From Mesorhizobium jarvisii (lineage in GTDB: Bacteria; Pseudomonadota; Alphaproteobacteria; Rhizobiales; Rhizobiaceae), in NCBI RefSeq assembly GCF_003601985.1, contig NZ_QZXA01000007.1:1-64000 (forward strand): a stretch of 64,000 bases of DNA. The letters are read 5' to 3'. The notes below the pieces were generated by a model. That model worked only from the letters and a program-made list of their open reading frames with translations, searched no databases and had not been told where the DNA came from. Made by a program: the position numbers and the translations under genes. Below are positions 25,814 to 34,154 of this stretch, piece after piece. Position 1 is the first letter of the stretch. Each line of letters begins with the position of its first letter.

Positions 25814-26020
25814 TCAGGCCAGGCTGAATGAACGGCTTTCCTCAATTAGCGCAGAGCAGTCGATCTCATCATGAAATTGGGCGTATGCATCAGGTGCAAG
25901 CCAGGAAGCGTAGGACCGAAGCCGCTTGAGCCTGGCCGTTTTCTCGAGCCGCGCCAGCCGCTCATCTTCGGCTGGTTGGGTGCGAGCCGGCCTCTTGTTC
26001 CTCTCGGCAGGATCATACAT
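25814..26020 (-). CDS. Small basic hypothetical protein (68 aa)
   Basis: The ATG at 26020 is preceded by GAGG with 9-nt spacing, which selects this start over the much longer open frame reaching 26224. The product is charged and helical: PARTQPAEDERLARLEKTAR then LKRLRSYASWLAPDAYAQFH. No family recognised. The TAG stop of another short frame on the same strand (26026-26214) lies 5 nt before this start, so the two could be coupled if both are real. Confidence 0.45.
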   Translation of the reverse strand: MYDPAERNKRPARTQPAEDERLARLEKTARLKRLRSYASWLAPDAYAQFHDEIDCSALIEESRSFSLA

Positions 26021-26025
26021 ATCGA

Positions 26026-26214
26026 CTATCCTCGGTCGGAGCCTATGAAGAGGCCGCTCAATGAGGGAGTTGGCCCACTCACCGGAATATGGACCTGTTG
26101 CTCCGGCGGTCCGCTCTCCAATTGGGCTGGATGCCACCACAAGCGCGGATGAAAGTCGCCATCCATTTTGATGAAGCTGCCGCAATTGGCCGGGCTCGGC
26201 AGAGCCATCCTCAA
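26026..26214 (-). CDS. Possible small ORF (62 aa)
   Basis: An ATG frame immediately upstream of the 68-residue gene. It contains FIKMDGDFHPRLWWHPAQLE, which reads like protein, but codon bias is weak, no family is known and no ribosome-binding site is seen. Listed because of its tight placement 5 nt before the next start; it may be chance. Confidence 0.2.
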   Translation of the reverse strand: MRMALPSPANCGSFIKMDGDFHPRLWWHPAQLESGPPEQQVHIPVSGPTPSLSGLFIGSDRG

Positions 26215-26318
26215 GCGTGATCACCCCCGACCCAGTTCGTCAGGCATGTGTCGGACGAGCGCGCAAACCATTCCGTCGTTGAAGTGGGCTGTCGCCCTCA
26301 TGTGAATGGCGCCGTCCG

Positions 26319-27101
26319 CTACGAGAATATCTGCGCCAGTTCGTCGATGCTTGCGCCTTCCTTGACCTGGCGCAGTTCGACATAACTGACCGCGGCGGCG
26401 ATCGACAGCACCATGGAGATCACGGTCTGCACCAGCGCGGCGCCCAGCTGCGCCAGAATCCCGCCAAACAGGACGAAAACCAGCAATATCCCCCACTGGA
26501 TGACCATCGCGATGATCATCAATATGAGAAACAGGCCAAACAGCGACCAGCGGTTTCCCTTGGTCAGGGCACGGCTGCGTGACATCGAGCCGAAAACGCC
26601 ACGCCGCTCCTGGATCAGGACCGGCACCGACATCGACCATCCGAGCCACAAGATGATGCCGGGCACGATCAGGGCCAGCATGGCAAGGACCGAGCCAAAG
26701 GCGACGAGGAAGCCAATCGCCAGCGTCGGCAGCAGGAAGCGGATCGCAATCTGAATACAGTCGCCGAAGGAGGGCCGCCTGCCGTTCAGGTCCTCGATCG
26801 TCGCCCGGACCAGTGACGACTGAAGCAGCATGGTGAAAACGAAGGAAACCAGCCCGGGGACGAGGCTGAGATAGGAATTGCGGAACATCGCATGGGGATC
26901 CGCCATCGCACCCGGATCACCACGCAACATCGCGTCGACCTGCGGCTGGCTCCACAACCGGACAAGCAGCGTCGGCACGCCGGCGAACAGCGCGGCAAGG
27001 CCAAGGCAAAGCCCGATGTTGCGGCCTAAGACGGCAAAGGTGTTGTTGAACACCCTGCCGATCTCGAACCGGCCGGGTTGTCCCAATGTCGCAGTGGTCA
27101 T
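26319..27101 (-). CDS. Six-helix membrane protein of unknown function
   Basis: A 260-residue protein with about six hydrophobic segments. It begins with a soluble stretch RFEIGRVFNNTFAVLGRNIG, typical of membrane proteins related to glycerophosphodiester phosphodiesterase membrane domains and YciC-type proteins. A central loop has the pattern WSMSVPVLIQERRGVFGSMSRSRALTKGNRW, seen in that superfamily (x-x-P-x-x-x-E-x-x-G-x-x-x-A/S-x-x-R-S-x-x-L-x-x-G-x-x-W). GGGGGAA precedes the ATG at 27101. It is divergent from the MoxR operon with a 147-bp gap; a shared role in the envelope is possible but unproven. Confidence 0.78.
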   Translation of the reverse strand: MTTATLGQPGRFEIGRVFNNTFAVLGRNIGLCLGLAALFAGVPTLLVRLWSQPQVDAMLRGDPGAMADPHAMFRNSYLSLVPGLVSFVFTMLLQSSLVRATIEDLNGRRPSFGDCIQIAIRFLLPTLAIGFLVAFGSVLAMLALIVPGIILWLGWSMSVPVLIQERRGVFGSMSRSRALTKGNRWSLFGLFLILMIIAMVIQWGILLVFVLFGGILAQLGAALVQTVISMVLSIAAAVSYVELRQVKEGASIDELAQIFS

Positions 27102-27248
27102 GATATTCCCCCGAGCCGCCGCAACATCCAAACAACCAACCTCGAAAGTAAATCTGCCAAGATTAAAAGGCTTCGTCCAGTGGACTTGCAATTGTCCAGG
27201 CGTATTGCCAGTGTCGACACCGAACCGCAGGTGCAGAGGGGCGAGCGG

Positions 27249-27875
27249 GTGACAGTCGCACAGCCGCAGGACGCCGAATGGCTGGCAAAGATACACAAGC
27301 AGTTGCTTGCGGACGATTCCATCCAGTTTGACTTGCCGACACTGGTGCAGCCCGAGCCGCCGGAATGGCTGCGGCCTTTTCTGGAGGCATTGGCGAAGAT
27401 CGGCCCTTACATGATCTACCTGTTCTGGGGCGCGGTGATCGTCGGCGTCGCGGTCATCGCGCTTCTGGTTGCCCTCGAAGCCAAGGGCGTGGCATGGCGC
27501 CTGCCGTGGCGGCGCGCCCGTAAGGAGGCAGAGGCGGAGGAGGCATGGCGCCCGAATGCGAGTGCCGCGCAGATCCTGCTGTCCGAGGCCGACGCACTCG
27601 CCGCGCGCGGCGAGTATGACGAGGCGGTGCATCTTCTGCTTCGCCGCAGCGTCGCCGACATTGCCGGGCGGCTGCCCGACTTTCTGCGCCCGTCGCTCAC
27701 TTCACGCGACATCGCCAGCGCCACGTCGTTGCCGGCGCGGGCACGCAGCGCCTTCAGTGAGATCGCGCGCATTGTCGAGGCAGCGCTGTTTGCCCGCCGG
27801 CCGGTCGGAGCGGAAGGCTGGCAGCAGGCGCGTGGCGCCTATGAACGCTTCGTCTTCAGGGATGCCTGGACATGA
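27249..27875 (+). CDS. DUF4129-type membrane protein, first gene of the MoxR operon
   Basis: A 208-residue single-pass protein: a short N-terminal part (PEPPEWLRPFLEALAKIGPY), one transmembrane helix (IYLFWGAVIVGVAVIALLVA, about 60-79), and a cytoplasmic helical domain with AAQILLSEADALAARGEYDEAVHLLLRRSV and a C-terminal REIARIVE/AYERFVF-type ending typical of DUF4129. The GTG at 27249 is chosen because GAGGGG lies 7 nt upstream; the frame is open to 27078. Its stop overlaps the next gene's start by 4 nt. It is the presumed promoter-proximal gene of the operon. Confidence 0.72.
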   Translation: MTVAQPQDAEWLAKIHKQLLADDSIQFDLPTLVQPEPPEWLRPFLEALAKIGPYMIYLFWGAVIVGVAVIALLVALEAKGVAWRLPWRRARKEAEAEEAWRPNASAAQILLSEADALAARGEYDEAVHLLLRRSVADIAGRLPDFLRPSLTSRDIASATSLPARARSAFSEIARIVEAALFARRPVGAEGWQQARGAYERFVFRDAWT

Positions 27876-29086
27876 GCGCGCCAGCGGTCGACGCCGCGCA
27901 GGAACCGTTCAGCCGCAAAACCCTGTTCTGGGGCATCTTTGCCAGCTTGCTGGCCGCGGCGGGGTTTTTCCTGCTGTCGACCTACGCGCCGGACTTTCGC
28001 CAGCCGGAAGGCGGCGGCACGCCGCTCTCCAAGGGCGGCTCCGGCTATGCCGGGCTCGTCGAATGGCTGAAACTCGCCAATGGACAGGCGCCACCCATGG
28101 CGCGCAGCGAGGAAGCGCTCGGCTCCGGCCTGGCGTCCGAATTCCTGCTGATCGTCACCATCGCGCCAAACAGCGACCCGGCCGCGCTGGCAAGGATCAT
28201 CAAGCTTCGCTCGGGCAAGGCCACGCTGTTCGTGTTGCCCAAATGGATCATCTTGCCCCTGCAAGACCATGAAGGCTGGGAGATGAAGCTCGAACGGCTG
28301 CCCGATACGGTCGTCAACGACTGGCTCGGGCGCATCGCCAAGGCCAAGCTCGGCGAAGGCAAGAGTTTGGTCGGGCAGATCGACGTCGCAGGCCGCATGG
28401 TCACCGCGCCGGAAGACCTGCAATGGGTGGCGGATGACCACCCCTTGATCGCGGCGGGCAACGGCAAGGCCATTCTCACCGAGCTCGACGACGAGCCGTT
28501 CTACATCCTGACCGACCCCGATCTGATCAACAACGCGGCGCTGAAGGATCCGCAAAAGGCGGCGGCGGCACTGGACATGATCGCCATGCTGGAGCCCGGA
28601 AAGGGCGCCGTGATGTTCGACCTGACGCTGCATGGCGTCGGGCAGAAATACGATCTCGCCAAGCTTTTGGTCGAGCCACCCTTCCTGGCGCTGACGCTGT
28701 CGGTGCTGGCGGCGGCCGCCCTTGCCTTCCTGCATGGGCTCGGCAGGTTCGGACCGCCGCGCTCCGAGGCCCGGGCGATTGCCTTCGGCAAGCGGGCGCT
28801 GGTCGACACCACCGCGATGCTCCTGAAGCGCGCCGGGCGGCTCGGGCAGCTCGGCGATCGGTATGCGACGCTGATGCGTGCGCGTGCCGGCGCATTGCTC
28901 AGCGCGCCGCAAGGCTTGCCGGGCGAAGCGCTCGACCGCTGGCTCGATTCCCGCGACCGAAGCGAAACGCAGGGCTTCAGCCGCCGCTTCAAGGCCGCGA
29001 GCGAAGCCAGGACCCTGGCGCAAATGCATGAGGCAGCGGAAGCGCTGCATGAATGGACGACAAGGAGGCTCGGTGAACGTCGATGA
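27872..29086 (+). CDS. DUF4350-type membrane protein
   Basis: A 404-residue protein with an N-terminal helix (FWGIFASLLAAAGFFLLSTY, 19-38), a large extracytoplasmic domain, a second helix (FLALTLSVLAAAALAFLHGL, about 272-291) and a cytoplasmic tail with GRFGPPRSEARAIAFGKRAL. This two-helix layout with SGYAGLVEWLK early in the domain is that of DUF4350, whose periplasmic part resembles GATase/IFT52-like ligand-binding domains. It overlaps the upstream gene by ATGA and the MoxR gene by 14 nt, so it is an integral operon member. Function unknown; probably a membrane sensor or scaffold for the MoxR ATPase. Confidence 0.8.
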   Translation: MSAPAVDAAQEPFSRKTLFWGIFASLLAAAGFFLLSTYAPDFRQPEGGGTPLSKGGSGYAGLVEWLKLANGQAPPMARSEEALGSGLASEFLLIVTIAPNSDPAALARIIKLRSGKATLFVLPKWIILPLQDHEGWEMKLERLPDTVVNDWLGRIAKAKLGEGKSLVGQIDVAGRMVTAPEDLQWVADDHPLIAAGNGKAILTELDDEPFYILTDPDLINNAALKDPQKAAAALDMIAMLEPGKGAVMFDLTLHGVGQKYDLAKLLVEPPFLALTLSVLAAAALAFLHGLGRFGPPRSEARAIAFGKRALVDTTAMLLKRAGRLGQLGDRYATLMRARAGALLSAPQGLPGEALDRWLDSRDRSETQGFSRRFKAASEARTLAQMHEAAEALHEWTTRRLGERR

Positions 29087-30029
29087 TGTGAAGGCCCTGG
29101 CGACCGCGATCAGGGAAGAAGTGGCGAAAGCGATCACCGGGCAGCGCGACACGGTCGATCTGATGCTGACGGCATTGTTTGCCGGCGGCCACATATTGCT
29201 GGAAGGCCCGCCGGGAACCGCCAAGACCATGACCGCGCGATGCTTCGCGCAAGCACTTGGCGTCGCCTATGGCCGCATCCAGTTCACGCCCGACCTGATG
29301 CCTGGCGATATCGTCGGCTCCAACATCTACAATTTCCAGAGCGGGCAGTTCACGCTGACGCGCGGGCCGATCTTCTGCGACTTTTTGCTCGCCGACGAGA
29401 TCAACCGCACGCCGCCGAAGACGCAGGCCGCCCTTCTGGAGGCCATGCAGGAACACGCCGTCACCTTCGACGGCGCCACGCATGCGCTCAGCCAGAACTT
29501 CATGGTGGTGGCGACGCAGAACCCGATCGAGCATCAGGGTGTCTACCCCCTGCCCGAGGCGCAACTTGACCGCTTCCTGTTCAAGCACCGGGTGAGCTAT
29601 CCCGATCTCAAGGAGGAACAGGCTATCATCGTGCATCACGGCGGCGGCACCGCCTCGCATGATATCGCGCAATACGGCATCAAGGCGCAGACGGACCGCA
29701 AGACGCTGGAGGCGGCACTTGCCACGGTTGGTGAGGTGACGCTGGTTGACGATGTCGTCGGCTATATCGCGGCCCTTGTGCGCCGCACGCGCGAAAGCCC
29801 GGACCTCGAGGTTGGCGCCAGCCCACGGGCGGGCGCCATGCTGGCGCGCGCGGCACGCGCCAGGGCGGCTCTCGACGGCCGCGCCTATGTCATCCCCGAC
29901 GACGTCAAGGCGCTCGCCATACCCGCGCTGCGCCACCGCCTCATCCTGTCGCCGGCGGCGCAGATCGATGGGCGGCTTGTCGAGCAGATCGTGTCCGATC
30001 TCGTCGACCAGACGGAGGCGCCGCGTTGA
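29073..30029 (+). CDS. MoxR-family AAA+ ATPase
   Basis: A 318-residue AAA+ chaperone. Walker A is GPPGTAKT (45-52), Walker B FLLADE (104-109), sensor 1 VVATQNPIEHQGVYPLPEAQ with the MoxR hallmark Q-N-P-x-E, and an arginine-finger region LDRFLFK. The C-terminal lid is present (SPRAGAMLARAARARAALDG). MoxR proteins partner with von Willebrand factor A-like DUF58 proteins to assemble or insert metal or cofactor in client complexes. The GTG at 29073 has AAGGAGG 4 nt upstream. It overlaps both neighbours. Confidence 0.92.
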   Translation: MNVDDVKALATAIREEVAKAITGQRDTVDLMLTALFAGGHILLEGPPGTAKTMTARCFAQALGVAYGRIQFTPDLMPGDIVGSNIYNFQSGQFTLTRGPIFCDFLLADEINRTPPKTQAALLEAMQEHAVTFDGATHALSQNFMVVATQNPIEHQGVYPLPEAQLDRFLFKHRVSYPDLKEEQAIIVHHGGGTASHDIAQYGIKAQTDRKTLEAALATVGEVTLVDDVVGYIAALVRRTRESPDLEVGASPRAGAMLARAARARAALDGRAYVIPDDVKALAIPALRHRLILSPAAQIDGRLVEQIVSDLVDQTEAPR

Positions 30030-31330
30030 TCTACCCGACCGGCAGAGCGGTGTGGGCTGCGGCGGCCGGGGCGATCCCTGCCTTCCTGATCGCGCTTGCG
30101 CTGCCGCATGTCTGGTATCTGGGCCTGCTGTGGATCTGCGCGCTGCTGGCATTTCTCGCTGTCGACGCGGCGGCCGGGCGTGGGCGTGCCTCGCTCAGCG
30201 CCAGTCTCTCGGCGCCGCCGCAGGTCGGCGTCGGCGGACGCTTTACCGTGCACGTCGCGGCCAGCCTCGGCCAGCGGGCGCGCATGCTGCAAGCGCGTGT
30301 CGGCCACGATCAGCGTGTGGAGCCGGTCAGCCGCACAGGCGGTGCGTTGCCCGCGAATGGCGGCACGCTTGACCTTGAATTCACGGCGCGCCGGCGCGGC
30401 ATCGCCAGTTTCGACCGGGTCTGGTTGCGCTGGAACGGCCCGTTCGGGCTGAGCTGGAACCAGGTGGTCCTGCCGATGGACCGCAAGGTGGCGGTGCTGC
30501 CCGACGTCAGCAGCGCGCGCGATGAGGCCATCACCTTGCTGCAGCGCTCCGCGCTCGCCGACGGCCACGCGCAAAGGCGGGCCGGCCAGGGCCGCGAGTT
30601 CGAGGCGCTGAAGGACTATCAGCCAGGCATGGGCCGGCGGATGATCGATTGGAAGCGCAGCGCCCGCCACGGCAAGCTTCTGGCGCGCGAGTTCAGGATC
30701 GAGGAGAACAACAACATCGTGCTGGCGATCGACAGCGGCCGGCTGATGTGCGAGCCGGTCGACGGCGTGCCGAAAGTCGACCGGGCGGTAACGGCAGCGC
30801 TTCTGTCGGCCTTCATTGCGCTCAAGGGCGGCGACCTCGTCAGCCTGTTCTCCTTCGATGCCACGCCTCGCGTCTCGAGCGGCGCGGTGCGCGGCTCGCC
30901 GAGTTTCACGATGATCCAGAAGCGCGCGGCCGAGATCGACTATTCCAGCGAGGAGACCAATTTCACGCTCGCGCTGACGACATTGGCGGCCAAGCTCGAC
31001 CGTCGCTCGCTGGTCATCGTCTTCACCGATTTCGTCGACCCGATCAGCGCCGAACTGATGCTGCGCACCGTCGGCCGGCTGACCGAGCGGCATCTGGTGC
31101 TGTTCATGCTGATGAAGGATGTCGAACTGGAGACGCTGGCCGACATGCAGCCCACGAAACCCGAGGATGTGGCCCGCGCGGTCACCGCCGGCGGCCTGCT
31201 TCGGGAGCGGCAAGTGGTGATCGGGCGACTGCGGCTGCTTGGCGCGCATGTGATCGAGGCCGACCATCAGCGGCTCGGTCCGGCCCTGGTCGAGCGTTAT
31301 ATCCAGCTCAAGGAGGAAAACCTCCTATGA
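30026..31330 (+). CDS. DUF58 (vWA-like) membrane-anchored protein
   Basis: A 434-residue protein. Two N-terminal helices (AAAAGAIPAFLIALALPHVW and LGLLWICALLAFLAVDAAAG) anchor a beta-rich domain and a DUF58 domain with the signature GREFEALKDYQPGMGRRMID (about 191-210) and a MIDAS-like start NIVLAIDSGRLM. DUF58 proteins are the standard partner of MoxR ATPases. Translation starts at TTG (30026) overlapping the MoxR TGA; GGAGG sits 8 nt upstream. The MIDAS DxSxS pattern is incomplete (DSGR), as is common in this subfamily. Confidence 0.87.
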   Translation: MIYPTGRAVWAAAAGAIPAFLIALALPHVWYLGLLWICALLAFLAVDAAAGRGRASLSASLSAPPQVGVGGRFTVHVAASLGQRARMLQARVGHDQRVEPVSRTGGALPANGGTLDLEFTARRRGIASFDRVWLRWNGPFGLSWNQVVLPMDRKVAVLPDVSSARDEAITLLQRSALADGHAQRRAGQGREFEALKDYQPGMGRRMIDWKRSARHGKLLAREFRIEENNNIVLAIDSGRLMCEPVDGVPKVDRAVTAALLSAFIALKGGDLVSLFSFDATPRVSSGAVRGSPSFTMIQKRAAEIDYSSEETNFTLALTTLAAKLDRRSLVIVFTDFVDPISAELMLRTVGRLTERHLVLFMLMKDVELETLADMQPTKPEDVARAVTAGGLLRERQVVIGRLRLLGAHVIEADHQRLGPALVERYIQLKEENLL

Positions 31331-32346
31331 CGCTGCCCGCAGGCACCGATGCCGTACGCCAGTCGCTGGCAAGCTTCCGCCACGAGCGCGAGGCCGACTG
31401 GAAGGCGTTCGAGGCGCTGCTGGCCCGCGTCGAAAACCGTGCGCCGCGCACGCTTTCGGAAGACGAGTTGCTGTCGCTGCCCCTGCTCTATCGTTCGGCG
31501 CTGTCCTCGCTCTCGGTGGCCCGCGCGACGTCGCTCGACAGCGCGTTGATCGCCTATCTGGAGGCGCTCAGCCTACGCGGGTACTTCTATCTCTATGGCG
31601 CGCGACGCAGCTTGAGGCAGCGCGTCGGCGATTTCTTCCTGCGTGACTGGCCGGCGGCGATCCGCGACCTGTGGCGCGAGACCTGGGTGTCGGTCGGACT
31701 GACGGTGATCGGCGCCATTGCCGGCTACTGGCTGGTCGCCTCCGACAAACGTTGGTACGACGCCATTATCGCGCCCAGCCTTGCCGGCGGGCGCAACCCG
31801 GATTCGTCTGCCGAAGTGCTGCGCAGCGTGCTGTACGATGGCGGCAGCAGCCACTTCCTGTCCGGATTTGCCGCCTATCTGTTCACCCACAACACGCAGG
31901 TGGCGATCCTGGCCTTTGCTCTCGGCTTCGTCTTCGCGGTGCCGAGCGTGCTGATCATCCTGATGAACGGATGCATGCTGGGCGCGCTGTTCCAGGTCTA
32001 TGCGGCCAAGGGGCTGGGCTTGGAGCTCGGCGGCTGGCTGTCGATCCATGGCACGACGGAACTGTTCGCCATTGCGCTGGCGGGCGCGGCCGGCATGCGC
32101 ATCGGCACGCGCATCGCCTTTCCCGGCGAACTGACCCGGATGGCCGCCGCCGCCCAGGCCGGGCGGGTGGCGGCGACCGTGATGGTCGGCGTGATGATGA
32201 TGCTTCTGTTTGCCGGCCTGCTAGAGGGCATCGGCCGGCAGACGATCACCAGCGATGCGGCGCGCTACGCCATTGGCGGCGGCATGCTGGCCTTGTGGAT
32301 CGCCTATTTCTACCTGTTCCGGATGGTGCGGCATGGCAACGGCTAG
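31327..32346 (+). CDS. SpoIIM (DUF95)-family membrane protein
   Basis: A 339-residue protein. A cytoplasmic helical N-terminal part (ASFRHEREADWKAFEALLAR) precedes about five to six helices, including VGLTVIGAIAGYWLVASDK and the family signature FTHNTQVAILAFALGFVFAVPSVL (around 187-210), and SIHGTTELFAIALAGAAGMR. In endospore formers SpoIIM is part of an engulfment complex; in non-sporulating bacteria DUF95 proteins regularly sit in MoxR/RDD operons with unknown role. It starts with ATGA overlap on DUF58 and overlaps the RDD gene by 14 nt. Confidence 0.88.
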   Translation: MTLPAGTDAVRQSLASFRHEREADWKAFEALLARVENRAPRTLSEDELLSLPLLYRSALSSLSVARATSLDSALIAYLEALSLRGYFYLYGARRSLRQRVGDFFLRDWPAAIRDLWRETWVSVGLTVIGAIAGYWLVASDKRWYDAIIAPSLAGGRNPDSSAEVLRSVLYDGGSSHFLSGFAAYLFTHNTQVAILAFALGFVFAVPSVLIILMNGCMLGALFQVYAAKGLGLELGGWLSIHGTTELFAIALAGAAGMRIGTRIAFPGELTRMAAAAQAGRVAATVMVGVMMMLLFAGLLEGIGRQTITSDAARYAIGGGMLALWIAYFYLFRMVRHGNG

Positions 32347-33196
32347 GAACCCTGCCGAGCTGATAAGGCCGCTGATCACGCCGGAAGGTGTCGACCTCAG
32401 GGTCAAGCTGGCGGACGCCGGTACGCGGGCTTCAGCCTTCCTGCTCGATGTGGTGATCATCGTCGCTGCCGCCATTGCGGTCACCCTTGTCGTCATCTTC
32501 GGCCTCGGCGGCCTTGGTGTGAAGGAGGCGGAGCCGCTCTTCATCGTCTGGATCATCTTCATCTTCCTGCTGCGCAACGTCTATTTCATCGCCTTCGAGG
32601 CGGGGCGGCGGGCAGCGACACCCGGCAAGCGGATCGTCGGCGTGCGGGTCGCCTCGCGCAGCGGCGCGGGTCTCACCATCGATCAGGTCATCGCACGCAA
32701 CCTGATGCGCGAGATCGAGGTTTTCCTGCCGCTGTCGATCATCGCCGCGCGCGGCGGCGCCGGCGTCGCCGACACGCTGTCGACGGTTTTCGGCCTGGTG
32801 TGGGCGTTGCTGTTTTCGCTGTTTCTATTGTTCAACCGCGACCGGCTGCGCATTGGCGACCTGCTTGCCGGAACTTGGGTGGTGGAGACGCCGAAATTCA
32901 AGCTGGTCGAGGACCTTTCGCAGCGAAAGGACCCGGTCGACAAGCGCTTCCATTTCAGCCCGGAGCAGCTCGACGCCTATGGCATCGCGGAATTGCACAA
33001 GCTGGAAGAAGTGCTGCGCCGCGACGACTATTCCGCGATGAAGGCAGTTGCCGAGATTATCGGCCGCAAGATCGGCGCGAAGGTCGAACCGTTCGATTCA
33101 AAGGCCTTTTTGACCGCCTACTACGGTGATCTGCGAGCGCATCTCGAGCGCAAGCTGCTGCTCGGCAACCGCAAGGCGGACAAACACGCGCGGTAG
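32333..33196 (+). CDS. RDD-family membrane protein, last gene of the MoxR operon
   Basis: A 287-residue protein whose RDD domain begins with VKLADAGTRASAFLLDVVII (the R and two D positions of the family name), then helices 2 and 3 (PLFIVWIIFIFLLRNVYFIA and TVFGLVWALLFSLFLLFNRD) with GRRAATPGKRIVGVRV between. A cytoplasmic tail of about 95 residues follows (YGIAELHKLEEVLRRDDYSA). RDD proteins are thought to act as transporters or anchors; here it closes the six-gene operon. Stop at 33196, 28 nt before the convergent lyxose-isomerase stop. Confidence 0.88.
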   Translation: MATARNPAELIRPLITPEGVDLRVKLADAGTRASAFLLDVVIIVAAAIAVTLVVIFGLGGLGVKEAEPLFIVWIIFIFLLRNVYFIAFEAGRRAATPGKRIVGVRVASRSGAGLTIDQVIARNLMREIEVFLPLSIIAARGGAGVADTLSTVFGLVWALLFSLFLLFNRDRLRIGDLLAGTWVVETPKFKLVEDLSQRKDPVDKRFHFSPEQLDAYGIAELHKLEEVLRRDDYSAMKAVAEIIGRKIGAKVEPFDSKAFLTAYYGDLRAHLERKLLLGNRKADKHAR

Positions 33197-33224
33197 CGCG
33201 GGGCCAAGCCGAGTTTGGCCTGCC

Positions 33225-33911
33225 CTACCTCAGCCACTTCTCATAGTCGGCCACCAGCAGGTGCACCGGGGCGACATCCTCGTCGATGTTGGAGAAGCGG
33301 CCGATCGGCTCGCGGAAGACATTGTCGGTGAGATCGTCGTTGACGGTAGACACCTCGCCGATCAGCACGTCCTTGCCCTCGGCCCAGAAGGCATGCCAGA
33401 CCCCAGGCAGGAGCGTGACGCTCTGGCCCGGGTCGAGCTTCAGCAAACCGCCCGCCGGCAGCCTATGGATGGTTCCATCGACCGGCACCGACACCTCGGC
33501 CTTCGGGTCGATGCCGCCGTCGCGATCGTGCATGAACAGTTCCAGCACCAGCTTGCCGCCGCCACGGTTGATGATGTCCTCGGCCTTGATGTTGTGGCGG
33601 TGCATCGGCGACAGCTGGTCCTTGCGCGAGATCATGATCTTCTCGGCATAGAGCATGCCCATGCCCTTCTTCATATCCTCGTAGCGGCCGTTGCGCACGG
33701 TAAACAGGAACAGGCCGAGTTCGTTGAATTTTTCCTGGCCGTAATCGGTGATGTCCCAGCCGAGACGCGAGGTGTAGATGGCCGAAGAATCGACCTGGCG
33801 CGCCTTCATCTCCTCGGGCGACCAATAGGCGAAGGGGGGCATGATGTAGCCGAACGAGCGGATGAAAGCGTCGGCTTCGCGGATGATTTCGTTGATGGCG
33901 GAACGTTTCAT
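33225..33911 (-). CDS. D-lyxose isomerase
   Basis: A 228-residue cupin-fold sugar isomerase of the PF07385 family, which interconverts D-lyxose with D-xylulose and, in some members, D-mannose with D-fructose. The metal site is visible as His104 and His106 in SPMHRHNIKAEDI, Glu111, and His173 in LLPGVWHAFWAEG, spaced as in the characterised E. coli enzyme. Length matches the family (about 225). The start MKRSAINEIIREADAF at 33911 is the usual one. It is divergent from the aldolase-like gene with a 243-nt gap. No sugar transporter or kinase lies beside it, so its physiological sugar is uncertain. Confidence 0.9.
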   Translation of the reverse strand: MKRSAINEIIREADAFIRSFGYIMPPFAYWSPEEMKARQVDSSAIYTSRLGWDITDYGQEKFNELGLFLFTVRNGRYEDMKKGMGMLYAEKIMISRKDQLSPMHRHNIKAEDIINRGGGKLVLELFMHDRDGGIDPKAEVSVPVDGTIHRLPAGGLLKLDPGQSVTLLPGVWHAFWAEGKDVLIGEVSTVNDDLTDNVFREPIGRFSNIDEDVAPVHLLVADYEKWLR

Positions 33912-34154
33912 GATCGTGACCCTTCGTGTCTACACGCTTTAGGTTGTTGCATGTCGTCATCCCAAAACCGCTGGGCACTTTTGGGCGACATGCATTGCAA
34001 ATCGCATAGCCGAACGCCGCTGCGGTGTCGATCCATCTCACTGCCTGCCGTGCCCTTCGCCATGCAGGGATGGCCCAGCGATCCGGTCCGCTGGCCGCGT
34101 GACATCAAGCACTTTCAGGCTCATAAACCCTGCAAATTCTCACAGGAATAGAAG

